Source: Geodermatophilus tzadiensis (lineage in GTDB: Bacteria > Actinomycetota > Actinomycetes > Mycobacteriales > Geodermatophilaceae). Taken from it: a stretch of 64,000 nt of DNA. The stretch spans positions 124,001 through 188,000 of the forward strand of contig NZ_PVTG01000008.1 in NCBI RefSeq assembly GCF_003002915.1. The letters run 5' to 3'. The position numbers and the translations under genes are program-made. Of the stretch, positions 47,419 through 57,681 are shown piece after piece. Below the pieces are notes generated by a model, which was given only the letters and a program-made list of their open reading frames with translations, was not told the DNA's origin and did no database searches. The number at the start of each line of letters is the position of its first letter. Position 1 is the first letter of the stretch.

Positions 47419-48045
47419 TCAGCGGCGGCGGCGCAGCCAGGGGGCGAACCAGCGGGTCAGCCGCGGCATGACGACGTGGCCGAGCAGCACCACCACGACG
47501 ACCGCCGACAGCAGCAGCCGGGCCGGCAGCGGCCACGAGGCCACGTGCGGGCTCACGAGCAGCTGGAAGGCCAGCGTGATGACGAAGACGGCCGCGGTGG
47601 TCAGCACGGTCAGCTTCCACCGCGGGCCGGGCCGCGCCGGCGTGAGGGCGGTGAAGAAGCTGTCCAGCCCGGCCACCCGCGCGTAGTCGACCGACTCGGT
47701 CAGGTGCTCCACGCGCGCGAGGGCGGTCCGCCGCTCGGCCGAGCGCTCCCAGCGGGCCAGCGACTCGCCGTCGGCGAACCGGTAGACCAGGTGGTAGCGG
47801 GTCGAGCCAGGTCCGGGCCGCAGCAGGCTGGTGCCCAGGTTGCCGGGGAACTCCGCGGCCTGGCCGAGGACGTCGGCGGCCCAGCGCTCGAAGGTCTCGC
47901 GCTGGTCGGCCCGCACGTCGCGGGCGACCGTCACGGTCACCGGCTCGGCGGTGGCGGTCACCGCCTCGGGTGCGGTGACCGGGGAGCTCGTCGGGCGGTC
48001 GCGTCGCAGCACGGGAGGACCAGCGCCCCGGCGGCCCGCCGTCAT
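47419..48045 (-). CDS. Antibiotic-biosynthesis-monooxygenase-like domain with C-terminal membrane segments
   Basis: 208 residues. The N-terminal dimeric alpha/beta barrel (about 35-130; VTVTVARDVRADQRETFERWAADVLGQAAEFPGNLG, STRYHLVYRFADGESLARWERS) is ABM-like, followed by two membrane segments (LTVLTTAAVFVITLAFQLLV, LLLSAVVVVVLLGHVVMPRL) and an Arg-rich end. Proteins of this layout are common but uncharacterised; true monooxygenase activity is not shown. Convergent with the cold-shock gene and divergent from the Nei-type gene. Confidence 0.78.
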   Translation of the reverse strand: MTAGRRGAGPPVLRRDRPTSSPVTAPEAVTATAEPVTVTVARDVRADQRETFERWAADVLGQAAEFPGNLGTSLLRPGPGSTRYHLVYRFADGESLARWERSAERRTALARVEHLTESVDYARVAGLDSFFTALTPARPGPRWKLTVLTTAAVFVITLAFQLLVSPHVASWPLPARLLLSAVVVVVLLGHVVMPRLTRWFAPWLRRRR

Positions 48046-48111
48046 CCCGCCAGCGGCGTGACCTGCACCGCCTCCCGAGCAGCACCGATGCCCCCGGAGG
48101 ACACTGGGGAC

Positions 48112-48966
48112 GTGCCCGAGGGAGACACCGTCTGGCTGGCGGCCCAGCGGATGAACACCGCGCTGGCCGGCCAGACGCTGCGCCGCGGCGAGCTCCGGGT
48201 GCCCCAGCTCGCGGCCACCGACCTCACCGGCCGCACCGTGGCCGAGGTCGTGCCCCGCGGCAAGCACATGCTGACCCGGTTCACCGACGGCTGGACGCTG
48301 CGCACGCACTACCGGATGGACGGCAGCTGGCACATCTACCGCAAGGGCGCGCGCTGGCGGGGCGGCCCGGCGTTCTCCATCCGCGCCGTCCTGGCCACCG
48401 ACCGGTGGGACTGCGTCGGCTACCGGCTGCACGACGTCGCCCTGGTGCGCACCGCGCACGAGGACTCCGTCGTCGGCCACCTCGGCCCCGACGTCCTGGG
48501 CCCCGACTGGGACCTCGACGAGGCGCTGCGCCGGCTGCGGTCGCACCCCGACGAGCAGATCGGCGTCGCCGTCCTCGACCAGCGCAACCTCTGCGGCCCG
48601 GGCAACCTCTACAAGGTCGAGGGGCTGTTCGTCTGCGGCGTGCACCCGTGGATGCGGGTGGCCGACGTCGAGGACCTGCCCGGCCTGGTCGAGCGCACCC
48701 GCGGGCTGATGCTGGCCAACCGCGACCGGCCCGAGCAGAGCACCACCGGCGACCTGCGCCGCGGCCGCGACCACTGGGTCTACGGCCGCAAGGACAAGCC
48801 CTGCTACCGCTGCGGCACGCCGATCCTGCGCGGCGACCAGGGCCCGGACCTGCAGGAGCGGATCACCTACTGGTGCCCGACCTGCCAGGCCACCGACGCC
48901 CCCATCGACCCGGCGGCCCGCACCGGCGAGCCCGACCACCCGCCGCCGCTGCCCGGCGCGCACTGA
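48112..48966 (+). CDS. nei: Fpg/Nei-family DNA glycosylase/AP lyase (Nei2-like)
   Basis: 284 residues. After the start comes Pro2-Glu3 (PEGDTVW), the catalytic N-terminus of the family. The helix-two-turn-helix has LDQRNLCGPGNLYKVEGLFVCGVHPW, and the C-terminal zinc finger is CYRCGTPI...YWCPTC. PEGDTV resembles mycobacterial Nei2 rather than Fpg. It removes oxidised pyrimidines. GTG start at 48112 is fixed by the need for Pro2. It lies near lhr, as in mycobacteria, but two genes have come between. Confidence 0.93.
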   Translation: MPEGDTVWLAAQRMNTALAGQTLRRGELRVPQLAATDLTGRTVAEVVPRGKHMLTRFTDGWTLRTHYRMDGSWHIYRKGARWRGGPAFSIRAVLATDRWDCVGYRLHDVALVRTAHEDSVVGHLGPDVLGPDWDLDEALRRLRSHPDEQIGVAVLDQRNLCGPGNLYKVEGLFVCGVHPWMRVADVEDLPGLVERTRGLMLANRDRPEQSTTGDLRRGRDHWVYGRKDKPCYRCGTPILRGDQGPDLQERITYWCPTCQATDAPIDPAARTGEPDHPPPLPGAH

Positions 48967-48973
48967 GGCCGGG

Positions 48974-49570
48974 TCAGCGCGGCGGCAGGAGGTACCCCAC
49001 GGCCGCGGCGTAGCGGTCGGGGTCGACGTCGCCGAGCAGCGCGTACTGCAGGACCGCGCCGACCAGCAGCGAGAACAGGACCTGCCCCAGCGCCTCGGCG
49101 TCGGTGTCCGGCGGCAGGTGCCCCGCGTCGCGCCACTGCACCACGCGCTCGGTCAGCCGCCGGCGGACCATGCCGTAGGTGCGCTCGGCGATGCCGTGCA
49201 CGGTCGGGTCGCGCAGCGCCTCCCCCCACGCGGTCACCGCCACCCGCGTGTAGTCGGCCTCGCCCGTGACGGCGATCGGCCACACCCCGCGCAGCACGCC
49301 CTGCACGACCTCGGTCGGCGCGTGCAGCCCGTCGGCCAGCACGCGGTCGAGCACACCGGTCACCGTCTCCAGGATCGGCTCGACGACGGCGAGGACGAGG
49401 TCGTCCTTGCTCGGGAAGTAGCTGTAGACCGCCCCCGCAGACAGCCCCGACTCCCGCACGACGTCGCGCACCGACGTGGCGTGGAAACCGTCGCGCTCGA
49501 AGCAGCGCAGGGCGGCGTCGAGGACCTGGCGACGGCGGGCGGCGAGGTGGTCCTCAGAGACGCGGGGCAC
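48974..49570 (-). CDS. TetR-family transcriptional regulator
   Basis: 198 residues. The helix-turn-helix reads QVLDAALRCFERDGFHATSVRDVVRESGLSAGAVYSYFPSKDDLV, a textbook TetR start. GTG 49570 lies 6 nt after TAGGAT (49577-49582), so the mRNA is probably leaderless. A GAACGGACGTCCGTCT site lies just upstream of that -10 and a second copy lies at the divergent membrane-protein promoter; it should repress both. Confidence 0.92.
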   Translation of the reverse strand: MPRVSEDHLAARRRQVLDAALRCFERDGFHATSVRDVVRESGLSAGAVYSYFPSKDDLVLAVVEPILETVTGVLDRVLADGLHAPTEVVQGVLRGVWPIAVTGEADYTRVAVTAWGEALRDPTVHGIAERTYGMVRRRLTERVVQWRDAGHLPPDTDAEALGQVLFSLLVGAVLQYALLGDVDPDRYAAAVGYLLPPR

Positions 49571-49576
49571 CTCCGC

Positions 49577-49601
49577 ATCCTAGGAGAACGGACGTCCGTC
49601 T
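49577..49601 (-). promoter_or_regulatory. tetR promoter with operator A
   Basis: The -10 TAGGAT is at 49577-49582 (minus). Operator A, GAACGGACGTCCGTCT (49586-49601), contains the perfect palindrome ACGGACGTCCGT (49588-49599) and overlaps the spacer and -35. Confidence 0.68.
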
Positions 49602-49642
49602 TGTCAGGGACCGCGACGAGGGACACACTCGACCGTGTAATA

Positions 49643-49658
49643 GAACGAGCGTCCGATT
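49643..49658. promoter_or_regulatory. Operator B for the divergent membrane-protein gene
   Basis: GAACGAGCGTCCGATT matches operator A at 12 of 16 positions. It starts right after a plus-strand TAATAG (49638-49643) that could be a -10, so a bound repressor would cover the transcription start. Confidence 0.6.
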
Positions 49659-49678
49659 TGCAGCCTCCGGAGGTTCCC

Positions 49679-50686
49679 GTGACCGCCACCCCGCTCCGGC
49701 CGTCCCCGTCCCGGCACGCCGCTCCTGACCCGGCGGCCGGCCCGACCCCGTGGCCCCGGGTCGTCGCCCTGGCCGCGGCCGTCGCCGTCGGCCTCACCGT
49801 GCTGCTGGCCGCCTTCGCCTGGCCGGCCACCCGCACCGCCCCGCGCGACGTGCCCGTCGCCGTGGTCGGCCCGCCGGCCGCGGTCGAGCAGGTCCGGGCC
49901 GCCGTGGAGCAGACCCGGCCCGGCGCGCTGGAGCTGCGGCCGGCGGCCGACCTCGCCGAGGCCCGGCAGCTGGTGGCCGACCGCGAGGTCTACGGCGCCC
50001 TGGTGCTCGACCCGGCGGCGCCCACGGTCGTCGTCGCCACCCAGGCCGGTCCCGCGGTCGCCCAGCTGCTGAGGTCGGCGGCCACCGCGGCGACCGGCGG
50101 CAGCGCCGTCCGGGTCGACGACGTCGCGCCGGCGCCGGCCGACGACCCACGCGGCGCCGGGCTGGCCGCCGGTGCGCTGCCGCTGGCCCTGGGCGGCGGA
50201 GCGGGCGCGGTGGTGCTGGCGCTGCGGGTGCGTGGGCACGGACGGCGGGCGGCCGGCGCGCTCGTGCTGGCGCTGCTCGGCGGCCCGGCGGCGGCCGGCG
50301 TGCTGCACGGCTGGCTCGGTGCGCTGACCGGCGACGGGGTCGCCGAGGCCGCGGTGCTGTCCCTCGGGCTGGCCGCGACGAGCCTCGGCGTCCTGGGGCT
50401 GGCCGCCGTCGCCGGGCGCGCGGGCCTCGGCCTGGGCATGGCCACCGTCGTCGCGCTGGGCAACCCGCTGTCGGCGGCCTCCAGTGCGCCGGTGCTGCTG
50501 CCCGGGGGCTGGGCCGAGCTCGGCCAGGCGCTCCCGCCGGGGGCGACCGTGGCCGCACTGCGCGCGGTGTCCGGTTTCGGCGGCACCGGCGCGGCCGGCC
50601 CGGTCACCGTGCTCGCCGTGTGGGCGGCCGGCGGCCTGCTGCTGCTCGCGGTCGGCGCGGCACGGGGACGGCGGCGCACCGCCTGA
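49679..50686 (+). CDS. Membrane protein resembling YhgE/Pip or ABC-2-type permeases
   Basis: 335 residues from GTG 49679, which follows GGAGG. One N-terminal span (VVALAAAVAVGLTVLLAAFAW), an extracytoplasmic region of about 105 residues (VPVAVVGPPAAVEQVRAAVEQ, REVYGALVLDP), then five to six spans. That layout and the phrase GALVLDP are typical of YhgE/Pip-related exporters. No ATPase is nearby. TetR divergent control suggests drug or lipid export. Convergent with pspA across a hairpin. Confidence 0.75.
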   Translation: MTATPLRPSPSRHAAPDPAAGPTPWPRVVALAAAVAVGLTVLLAAFAWPATRTAPRDVPVAVVGPPAAVEQVRAAVEQTRPGALELRPAADLAEARQLVADREVYGALVLDPAAPTVVVATQAGPAVAQLLRSAATAATGGSAVRVDDVAPAPADDPRGAGLAAGALPLALGGGAGAVVLALRVRGHGRRAAGALVLALLGGPAAAGVLHGWLGALTGDGVAEAAVLSLGLAATSLGVLGLAAVAGRAGLGLGMATVVALGNPLSAASSAPVLLPGGWAELGQALPPGATVAALRAVSGFGGTGAAGPVTVLAVWAAGGLLLLAVGAARGRRRTA

Positions 50687-50712
50687 CCCAGGACGCACCC
50701 GACCCGGACGCA

Positions 50713-50747
50713 CGGGGCCGGCCACGCGAGGTGCGCGGCCGGCCCCG
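50713..50747. terminator. Hairpin between convergent membrane-protein and pspA genes
   Basis: CGGGGCCGGCC (50713-50723) pairs with GGCCGGCCCCG (50737-50747) around a 13-nt loop, midway between the two stops. Confidence 0.65.
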
Positions 50748-50762
50748 GTGGTGGGGAGGTGC

Positions 50763-51608
50763 TCAGGCGCCCTGCTGCTCCGGGCGGTGCGCCTGCTGCT
50801 CGGCGGTCTTCTCGAAGGACGGTGCGCCCGGGCCGATCGCGCCGGCCGCGCCGGTGCCGCCCTCGACCGCCTGCGGGCCGGCGCCACCCCCGCCCATCGC
50901 CGCGCGGATCTGCTCCAGCCGGGAGGCGCCGGCGACGTCGAGGGTCGCCTTCTGCACCTCCAGCATCCGGCCCTCCACCGAGCTCTGCGCGAGCTCCGCC
51001 TGGCCGAGCGCGTTGGCGTAGCGGGCCTCGATCTTGTCGCGGACCTCGGCCAGGCTCGGCGTGTTGCCCGGCGCCGACAGCTCGTTGACCTGGCGCATCG
51101 AGGCGGCCACGTGCTCCTGCATCTTGGCCTGCTCGAGCTGGCTCATCAGCTTGGTGCGCTCGGCCAGCGTCGTCTGCAGCCGCATCCGGCTCTGCTCGAC
51201 CGCGCCGCGGGCCTGCTCGGCGGCCTGCAGGGCCTCGTCGTGGCTGCGCTTGAGGTCCTCCATCGCCTGCTCGGCGGCCACCAGCTGGGTGGCGAAGGCC
51301 TGCGCGGCCTGCTCGTACTCGGCGGCCTTGGCCGCGTCGCCCCGCGAGCGCGTCTGGTCGGCCAGCACGAGCGCCTGCCGCGCGGAGGCCTGCAGCTTCT
51401 CCACCTCGCCCAGCTGCCGGTTGAGCCGCATCTCCAGCTGGCGCTGGTTGCCCAGCACCGCGGCGGCCTGGTTGGCCAGCGCCTGGTGCCGCTGCTGCTC
51501 GGCCTCGATGGCCTGGGCGATCTGGATCTTCGGGTCGGCCCGCTGGTCGATCTGCGCGTTGGCCGACGCGGTGAGGTACCGCCAGAGCTTGACGAACGGG
51601 TTGGGCAC
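50763..51608 (-). CDS. pspA: PspA/IM30-family envelope-stress protein
   Basis: 281 residues from GTG 51608, which follows GGAGGAA; the family N-terminus [24 protein letters not shown] starts right there. Long coiled coil (about 25-225), then a Gly/Ala/Gln-rich tail ([13 protein letters not shown]). PspA oligomers support damaged membranes. In M. tuberculosis pspA follows clgR; here clgR is about 9 kb away in this window. I saw no ClgR-type site upstream of this gene. Confidence 0.93.
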   Translation of the reverse strand: MPNPFVKLWRYLTASANAQIDQRADPKIQIAQAIEAEQQRHQALANQAAAVLGNQRQLEMRLNRQLGEVEKLQASARQALVLADQTRSRGDAAKAAEYEQAAQAFATQLVAAEQAMEDLKRSHDEALQAAEQARGAVEQSRMRLQTTLAERTKLMSQLEQAKMQEHVAASMRQVNELSAPGNTPSLAEVRDKIEARYANALGQAELAQSSVEGRMLEVQKATLDVAGASRLEQIRAAMGGGGAGPQAVEGGTGAAGAIGPGAPSFEKTAEQQAHRPEQQGA

Positions 51609-51771
51609 TGCTTCCTCCTGCTCCGGCGCGCCGGGCGCCGCCATCCGGCCGACCACCGCACCCGGCGGCGGTCCTCGGGGTCATCGTCCCAGCACGACCG
51701 GCACCCCGGCCAACAGGGACTCCCCGGATCCTCCCTCCGGGGACCACCGGGTGGGAGCGGCCCGGGGGTCC

Positions 51772-51777
51772 TAGGGT
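51772..51777 (+). promoter_or_regulatory. Leaderless -10 (TAGGGT) for the PfkB kinase
   Basis: TAGGGT with a 7-nt gap to GTG 51785, the same spacing as gluA. A GGAGGTG overlaps the start, so weak ribosome-site use is also possible. Confidence 0.55.
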
Positions 51778-51784
51778 CGGGGAG

Positions 51785-52810
51785 GTGGCCACCGGAGCGC
51801 CCGTCCTCACCGTCCTCGGCGAGCTCGTCGTCGACCTGCTGCCCGACCCCTCGGCCGACGCCGGGCCGGAGGGCACCGCGCCGCACTACGTCGCCCGTCC
51901 CGGCGGGAACGCCCTGAACGTCGCCGTCGCCGCCGGCCGGCTGGGCACCCGGGTGTCCCTGCTGGCCCGGCTGGGCACCGGCCCGCTCGCCGCGCCGCTG
52001 CGGCGGCACGCCGAGCTCTCCGGCGTCGACGTCGGCGGGATGGTGGCGGCCGTCGAGCCGGTCAGCCTGGCCGTCGTCGGCCTGGACGAGACCGGCTCCC
52101 CCGACTACGGCTTCCACGTCCAGGGCGCCGCGGACTGGCAGTGGACCGACGACGAGCTGGCCGCCGTCCTGCCGGCCGGGACCGCGGTGCTGCACGTCGG
52201 CTCGATCTCCTCGTGGACCGCTCCGGGGTGCGACGCCATCGCCCGGCTCGCCGAGCGCCTCGCCGGGAGCGCGCTGCTCAGCGTCGACCCCAACCTGCGG
52301 CCGATGCTCGCGGGCGGCCCGGTGGGCGCCTCGCTGGGCAACGACCCCGACGCCGTCCGCGCGCGGCTCGGGCGGCTGCTCGCCGTCGCCGACGTGGTCA
52401 AGGTCAGCGCCGAGGACCTGGCGTGGCTCGACCCCGGCGCGGCCGCCGACCTCGACGGCACCGCGCAGGCCTGGGCCGACCGCGGGCCGGCGCTGGTGCT
52501 GCTCACCGACGGCGGCGCGCCGCTGCGGGTGGCGCGGCCGGGCCGGCCGCTGCTGCACCGGGAGCCGCCGCGGGTGACCGTGGCCGACACCGTGGGCGCC
52601 GGCGACTCGCTGGCCGCGGGGCTGTTCGCCGGGCTGCTCGCCGGCGGCGTCACCTCCCGCGCCGCCCTCGAGCAGCTCCCCGACGACGACCTGGTGCGCG
52701 TGGTCGACGACGCCGCTCTCGTCGCCGCGCTCAACTGCACCCGGGTGGGCGCCGACCCGCCCACCGCCGCCGAGCTGGCGGCCGCCCGCGAGCAGCGCGC
52801 CGGCGGGTAG
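51785..52810 (+). CDS. PfkB-family carbohydrate kinase
   Basis: 341 residues. PfkB signature 1 is GGNALNVAVAAGRLG; signature 2 is DTVGAGDSLAAGL with the catalytic Asp. SVDPNLRP fits fructokinase/ribokinase relatives. It phosphorylates a sugar with ATP; fructose or a glucoside product are reasonable. It is convergent with the GH13 glucosidase and next to the LpqY-SugABC importer, which points to disaccharide use. The C-terminal Cys/Thr-rich ALNCTRVGADPPTA is typical of the group. Confidence 0.88.
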   Translation: MATGAPVLTVLGELVVDLLPDPSADAGPEGTAPHYVARPGGNALNVAVAAGRLGTRVSLLARLGTGPLAAPLRRHAELSGVDVGGMVAAVEPVSLAVVGLDETGSPDYGFHVQGAADWQWTDDELAAVLPAGTAVLHVGSISSWTAPGCDAIARLAERLAGSALLSVDPNLRPMLAGGPVGASLGNDPDAVRARLGRLLAVADVVKVSAEDLAWLDPGAAADLDGTAQAWADRGPALVLLTDGGAPLRVARPGRPLLHREPPRVTVADTVGAGDSLAAGLFAGLLAGGVTSRAALEQLPDDDLVRVVDDAALVAALNCTRVGADPPTAAELAAAREQRAGG

Positions 52811-52817
52811 CCCCCGG

Positions 52818-54455
52818 TCAGTCGACGGCCAGCCAGGCGGCGGTGTCCGGCGGCAGGTCGGCGCCGACGTCCTCGCTGGCCAGCAGCGGGCGCCCCAGCC
52901 CGGCGAGGGGCAGCGACCGGTCGGCGAGGTTGACGACGCAGCGGAACGCCGGGCCGCGGGCGAAGGCCAGGACGTCGTCGCCGAGGTCGAGCCAGGTCAG
53001 CGGTTCCTCGGCCAACAGCTCCCGGCGCAGCCGCAGCGCGGTCCGGTACAGCGACAGCGTGGACGCCGGGTCGTCCTGCTGGGCGGCGACGCTGAGCCCG
53101 CGCCACGACGGCGGCTGCGGCAGCCACGGTTGGCCCGCGCCCGGGCCGAAGCCGTACGGCGGGTCCTGCCCGGACCACGGCAGCGGCACCCGGCAGCCGT
53201 CCCGGCCGCGCGCCGTGTGGCCCGAGCGCGCCCAGGTGGGGTCCTGCAGGGCGTCGGCGGGGAGGTCCTCGACCTCGGGCAGGCCCAGCTCCTCCCCCTG
53301 GTAGAGGTAGGCGCCGCCGGGCAGGGCCAGGCTCAGCAGCGCGGCGGCCCGCGCGCGGCGCCGCCCGAGGGCGAGGTCGACCGGTGCGCCGAGCACGTCG
53401 AACCCCATGGTGGCCGCCGCGCTGCTCGCCCGGCCGAAGCGGGTGAGGTGCCGCGTCTCGTCGTGGCTGGAGAGGACCCACGTCGCCGGGGCGCCGACCG
53501 GGGCGAGGGCGGCCAGCGTCCCGTCCACCGCCGCGCGGAGCGCCCGGGCGTCCCACGGCGCGCGCAGGTAGTCGAAGTTGAAGGTGGTGTGCAGCTCGTC
53601 GGGGCGGACGTAGCGGCTGAGCCGCTCGGGTCCCCGCACCACCGCCTCCGACACGAACAGCCGGTCGCCGTCGTAGCGGTCGGCGATCCGCCGCCACCGC
53701 CGGAAGACCTCGTGCACCGCGTCGACGTCCCAGTGCGGGTTGTCCACCCAGCCGGCGCTGTCGAACGTCGCGTCCGCGCCGTGCCCGGCGTCGGGCAGCC
53801 CCGGCACCTTGGCCATGGCGGGGGCGGCGTCGACCCGGATGCCGTCGACGCCGCGGTCGAACCAGAAGCGGACGACGCCGTCGAACTCCTCCCGCACGGC
53901 GGGGTGGTCCCAGTCGAGGTCGGGCTGCTCGGGGGCGAACAGGTGCAGGTACCACTGGCCGGGCCGGCCGTCGGGTTCGGGGACCCGGGTCCACGCCGGG
54001 CCGCCGAAGGCGCTGATCCAGTCGTTGGGCGGCGTCCGGCCGCCGTCGCGCCCGTCGCGGAAGAAGTAGCGGGCCCGCTCCGGTGCCGCCCGGCCGCCGT
54101 CCAGCGCCGCCCGGAACCAGGGGTGCTCCGCGGAGGTGTGGTTGGCGACCAGGTCGACGAGGACGCGCAGGCCCCGCTCGTGCGCCTCGGCGACGAGCGC
54201 GTCGGCGTCGGCCAGCGTGCCGTAGCGGGGGTCGATGTCCCGGTGGTCGGTGACGTCGTAGCCGCCGTCGGCCATCGGCGAGGGGTACCACGGGGTGATC
54301 CACACGGCGTCCACGCCGAGGTCCACCAGGTAGGGCAGCCGGCTGCGCAGGCCGCCGATGTCGCCCTCCCCGTCGCCGTCGGAGTCGGCGAAGCTGCGCA
54401 GGTAGACCTCGTAGACGACCGCCGTCCGCCACCACGGACGGCGGTCGTCCACCAC
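52818..54455 (-). CDS. GH13 alpha-glucosidase
   Basis: 545 residues. GH13 motifs: DLVANHTS, nucleophile Asp209 (GIRVDA), acid/base Glu271 (FVSEAV), and Asp333 (SHDE). The N-terminus WWRTAVVYEVYLRSFADSDGDGEGDIGGL and the Trp-rich FGPGAGQPWLPQP are typical of oligo-1,6-glucosidase/alpha-glucosidase (subfamilies near GH13_30). No signal peptide, so it acts inside the cell on imported sugar. Next gene after sugC on the same strand, 95 bp away. Confidence 0.92.
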   Translation of the reverse strand: MVDDRRPWWRTAVVYEVYLRSFADSDGDGEGDIGGLRSRLPYLVDLGVDAVWITPWYPSPMADGGYDVTDHRDIDPRYGTLADADALVAEAHERGLRVLVDLVANHTSAEHPWFRAALDGGRAAPERARYFFRDGRDGGRTPPNDWISAFGGPAWTRVPEPDGRPGQWYLHLFAPEQPDLDWDHPAVREEFDGVVRFWFDRGVDGIRVDAAPAMAKVPGLPDAGHGADATFDSAGWVDNPHWDVDAVHEVFRRWRRIADRYDGDRLFVSEAVVRGPERLSRYVRPDELHTTFNFDYLRAPWDARALRAAVDGTLAALAPVGAPATWVLSSHDETRHLTRFGRASSAAATMGFDVLGAPVDLALGRRRARAAALLSLALPGGAYLYQGEELGLPEVEDLPADALQDPTWARSGHTARGRDGCRVPLPWSGQDPPYGFGPGAGQPWLPQPPSWRGLSVAAQQDDPASTLSLYRTALRLRRELLAEEPLTWLDLGDDVLAFARGPAFRCVVNLADRSLPLAGLGRPLLASEDVGADLPPDTAAWLAVD

Positions 54456-54490
54456 TCCTCCCCCGTCCCCCGTCAGTGCGGCCGGACGGC

Positions 54491-54545
54491 GGCCTCCCTG
54501 CAGGGGCCCGCCGCGAGCCTGCGCGTGGTGGGGGGCAGGGAGGCC
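54491..54545 (-). terminator. Inverted repeat between sugC and the GH13 gene
   Basis: GGCCTCCCTGC and GCAGGGAGGCC (11 bp, exact) flank a 33-nt loop. It may partly end the importer transcript or mark a processing site before the glucosidase gene. Confidence 0.45.
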
Positions 54546-54550
54546 CTCGT

Positions 54551-55837
<1,287 letters not shown>

Positions 55838-55885
55838 CAGGACCAGTCCCCTCGGGGGGTCGAAGGAGTGGGGGGCACGGCCGGG

Positions 55886-56719
55886 TCAGCCCTTGACCGC
55901 GCCGTTGGTGAGGCCGGCGACGATGCGCCGCTGGAAGATGAGCACCAGGACGACGACGGGGATGGTGACGATCACCGCCGCCGCGGCGATGGCCCCGGTC
56001 GGGTCCTGGAACTGGGAGGCCCCGGAGAACAGGCCGAGGGCCGCGGGGACGGGGCGCGCGCGGCTGGTCGAGGTCAGCGAGATGCCGTACGCGAAGTCGT
56101 TCCAGGCGATGAAGAACGCGATGATCGCCGTGGTGAACACGCCGGGTGCGGCGAGCGGGACGATCACCTTGCGGAAGGCCTGCCAGGTCGTCGCGCCGTC
56201 GACCTGGGCCGCCTGCTCCATCTCCCACGGGATCTCCCGGAAGAAGGCGGACATCGTCCAGATGGAGATCGGCAGCGTGAGCGACAGGTACGGGATGATC
56301 AGGCCGGGCCAGGTGTCGTACAGCCCGATCTGCCGCCACAGGTTGAACAGCGGCGTGACGATCGAGATCACCGGGAAGATGGCCACGGCCAGCGCGGTGC
56401 CGAGGATGAGCTTCTTGCCCGGGAAGTCCAGCCGGGCGATCGCGTACGCGGCGAACATCGACAGGACGCACGAGATGAACGTCGCGATCAGGCAGATCCC
56501 GAAGCTGTTGCGCAGCGCCGGCAGGAACAGGTCGCTCGCCGTGCCGGTGAGGATCGTCGAGTAGTTCTCCCACGTCCACGTCGACGGCAGGAACTGCTTG
56601 TTCGCGAGGTCCGCCGTCGTCTTGAAGGACAGCGAGAGGATCCAGGCGATCGGGAACAGGCAGTAGACGACGATCACGATCCCGCCGATCCACCACCAGG
56701 TCTTCTGCTTGGTCGACAT
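55886..56719 (-). CDS. sugB: Sugar ABC importer permease (SugB-like)
   Basis: 277 residues, six spans. The EAA loop reads MEQAAQVDGATTWQAFRKVIVPLAAPG, and WIGGIVIVVYCLFPIAWILSLSFK starts the first span. CUT1 family. The ATG overlaps the sugA stop by 1 nt (TGATG), so translation is coupled. Confidence 0.9.
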   Translation of the reverse strand: MSTKQKTWWWIGGIVIVVYCLFPIAWILSLSFKTTADLANKQFLPSTWTWENYSTILTGTASDLFLPALRNSFGICLIATFISCVLSMFAAYAIARLDFPGKKLILGTALAVAIFPVISIVTPLFNLWRQIGLYDTWPGLIIPYLSLTLPISIWTMSAFFREIPWEMEQAAQVDGATTWQAFRKVIVPLAAPGVFTTAIIAFFIAWNDFAYGISLTSTSRARPVPAALGLFSGASQFQDPTGAIAAAAVIVTIPVVVLVLIFQRRIVAGLTNGAVKG

Positions 56720-57681
56720 CAGCGCTCTCCTCGTGCCTGGGCCAGGTCGACCCGGAACCCCTTGATGAAGCTGAAGGCGATGAGCACCACCGACAGGAAC
56801 AGCAGCACCGAGACCGCCGAGCCGAGGCCGATCTCCACGCGGGAGATCGTCTGCCGATAGGCGAGGAACGAGACCGACTCGGTGTTGTTCGCCCCCGCGG
56901 TCATGATGAAGATGCTGTCGAAGATCCGGAACGCGTCCAGGGTCCGGAACAGCAACGCGACCATGATCGCGGCCTTCATGTTCGGGATGGTCACCTTCCA
57001 CAGCCGCTGCCAGGCCGTCGCGCCGTCGACCTTGGCCGCCTCCTGGAGCACGTCGGGCACCTGGGCGAGGCCGGCCAGGAGCAGCAGCGAGATGAAGGGG
57101 GTCGTCTTCCAGATCTCCGCGATGCAGATCACGAAGAGCGAGGAGGCCTGCCCACCGAACCAGTCGGTGGTCTCGCTGACGCCCGGCAGCCAGGCGAACC
57201 AGCTGTTGACGAAGCCGGTGCTGATCCGGAAGGCGAACGCCCAGGCGAAGGCCGACACGACCGTGATCACCGCGTAGGGGATCAGGATGGCGGCCCGGAC
57301 CACCGGCCGGATCGAGCTCAGTGCCTTGGCCATGACCATGGCCAGCGCGAAGCCGAGCACCAGCTCCACGGCCACCGTGATCACCGTGATGATCACGGTG
57401 ACGAGGATGGACTGCCACCACACGGCGTCGGTGAGGATCACCCAGTAGTTGCCGAGGCCCTCGAACGACCGGTTCTCGGGGTCGGTCAGCCGGTAGCTGA
57501 ACAGCGAGTAGTAGACCGCCTGCACGATGGGGTAGGCGGTCACCAGCAGCATGACCAGGAAGGCCGGGCCGGCGAGCAGCCAGCCGAGCTTGCGCTCGGC
57601 CCGGGACCGGTCGCTGATCGACCCGCGCGGTGAGGAGACCGGCTGGGTCTTCTCGACCGGCGGCAGGGTTGTCTGCGTCAT
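56719..57681 (-). CDS. sugA: Sugar ABC importer permease (SugA-like)
   Basis: 320 residues, six spans after a polar N-terminus. The EAA loop reads LQEAAKVDGATAWQRLWKVTIPNM. CUT1 MalF/SugA class. The ATG overlaps the lpqY stop (ATGA). Confidence 0.9.
   Translation of the reverse strand: MTQTTLPPVEKTQPVSSPRGSISDRSRAERKLGWLLAGPAFLVMLLVTAYPIVQAVYYSLFSYRLTDPENRSFEGLGNYWVILTDAVWWQSILVTVIITVITVAVELVLGFALAMVMAKALSSIRPVVRAAILIPYAVITVVSAFAWAFAFRISTGFVNSWFAWLPGVSETTDWFGGQASSLFVICIAEIWKTTPFISLLLLAGLAQVPDVLQEAAKVDGATAWQRLWKVTIPNMKAAIMVALLFRTLDAFRIFDSIFIMTAGANNTESVSFLAYRQTISRVEIGLGSAVSVLLFLSVVLIAFSFIKGFRVDLAQARGER

Noticed and set aside
51609..51784. ClgR-type site upstream of pspA
   Set aside because: No CGC-N5-GCG with matching flanks found; only general GC-rich sequence.
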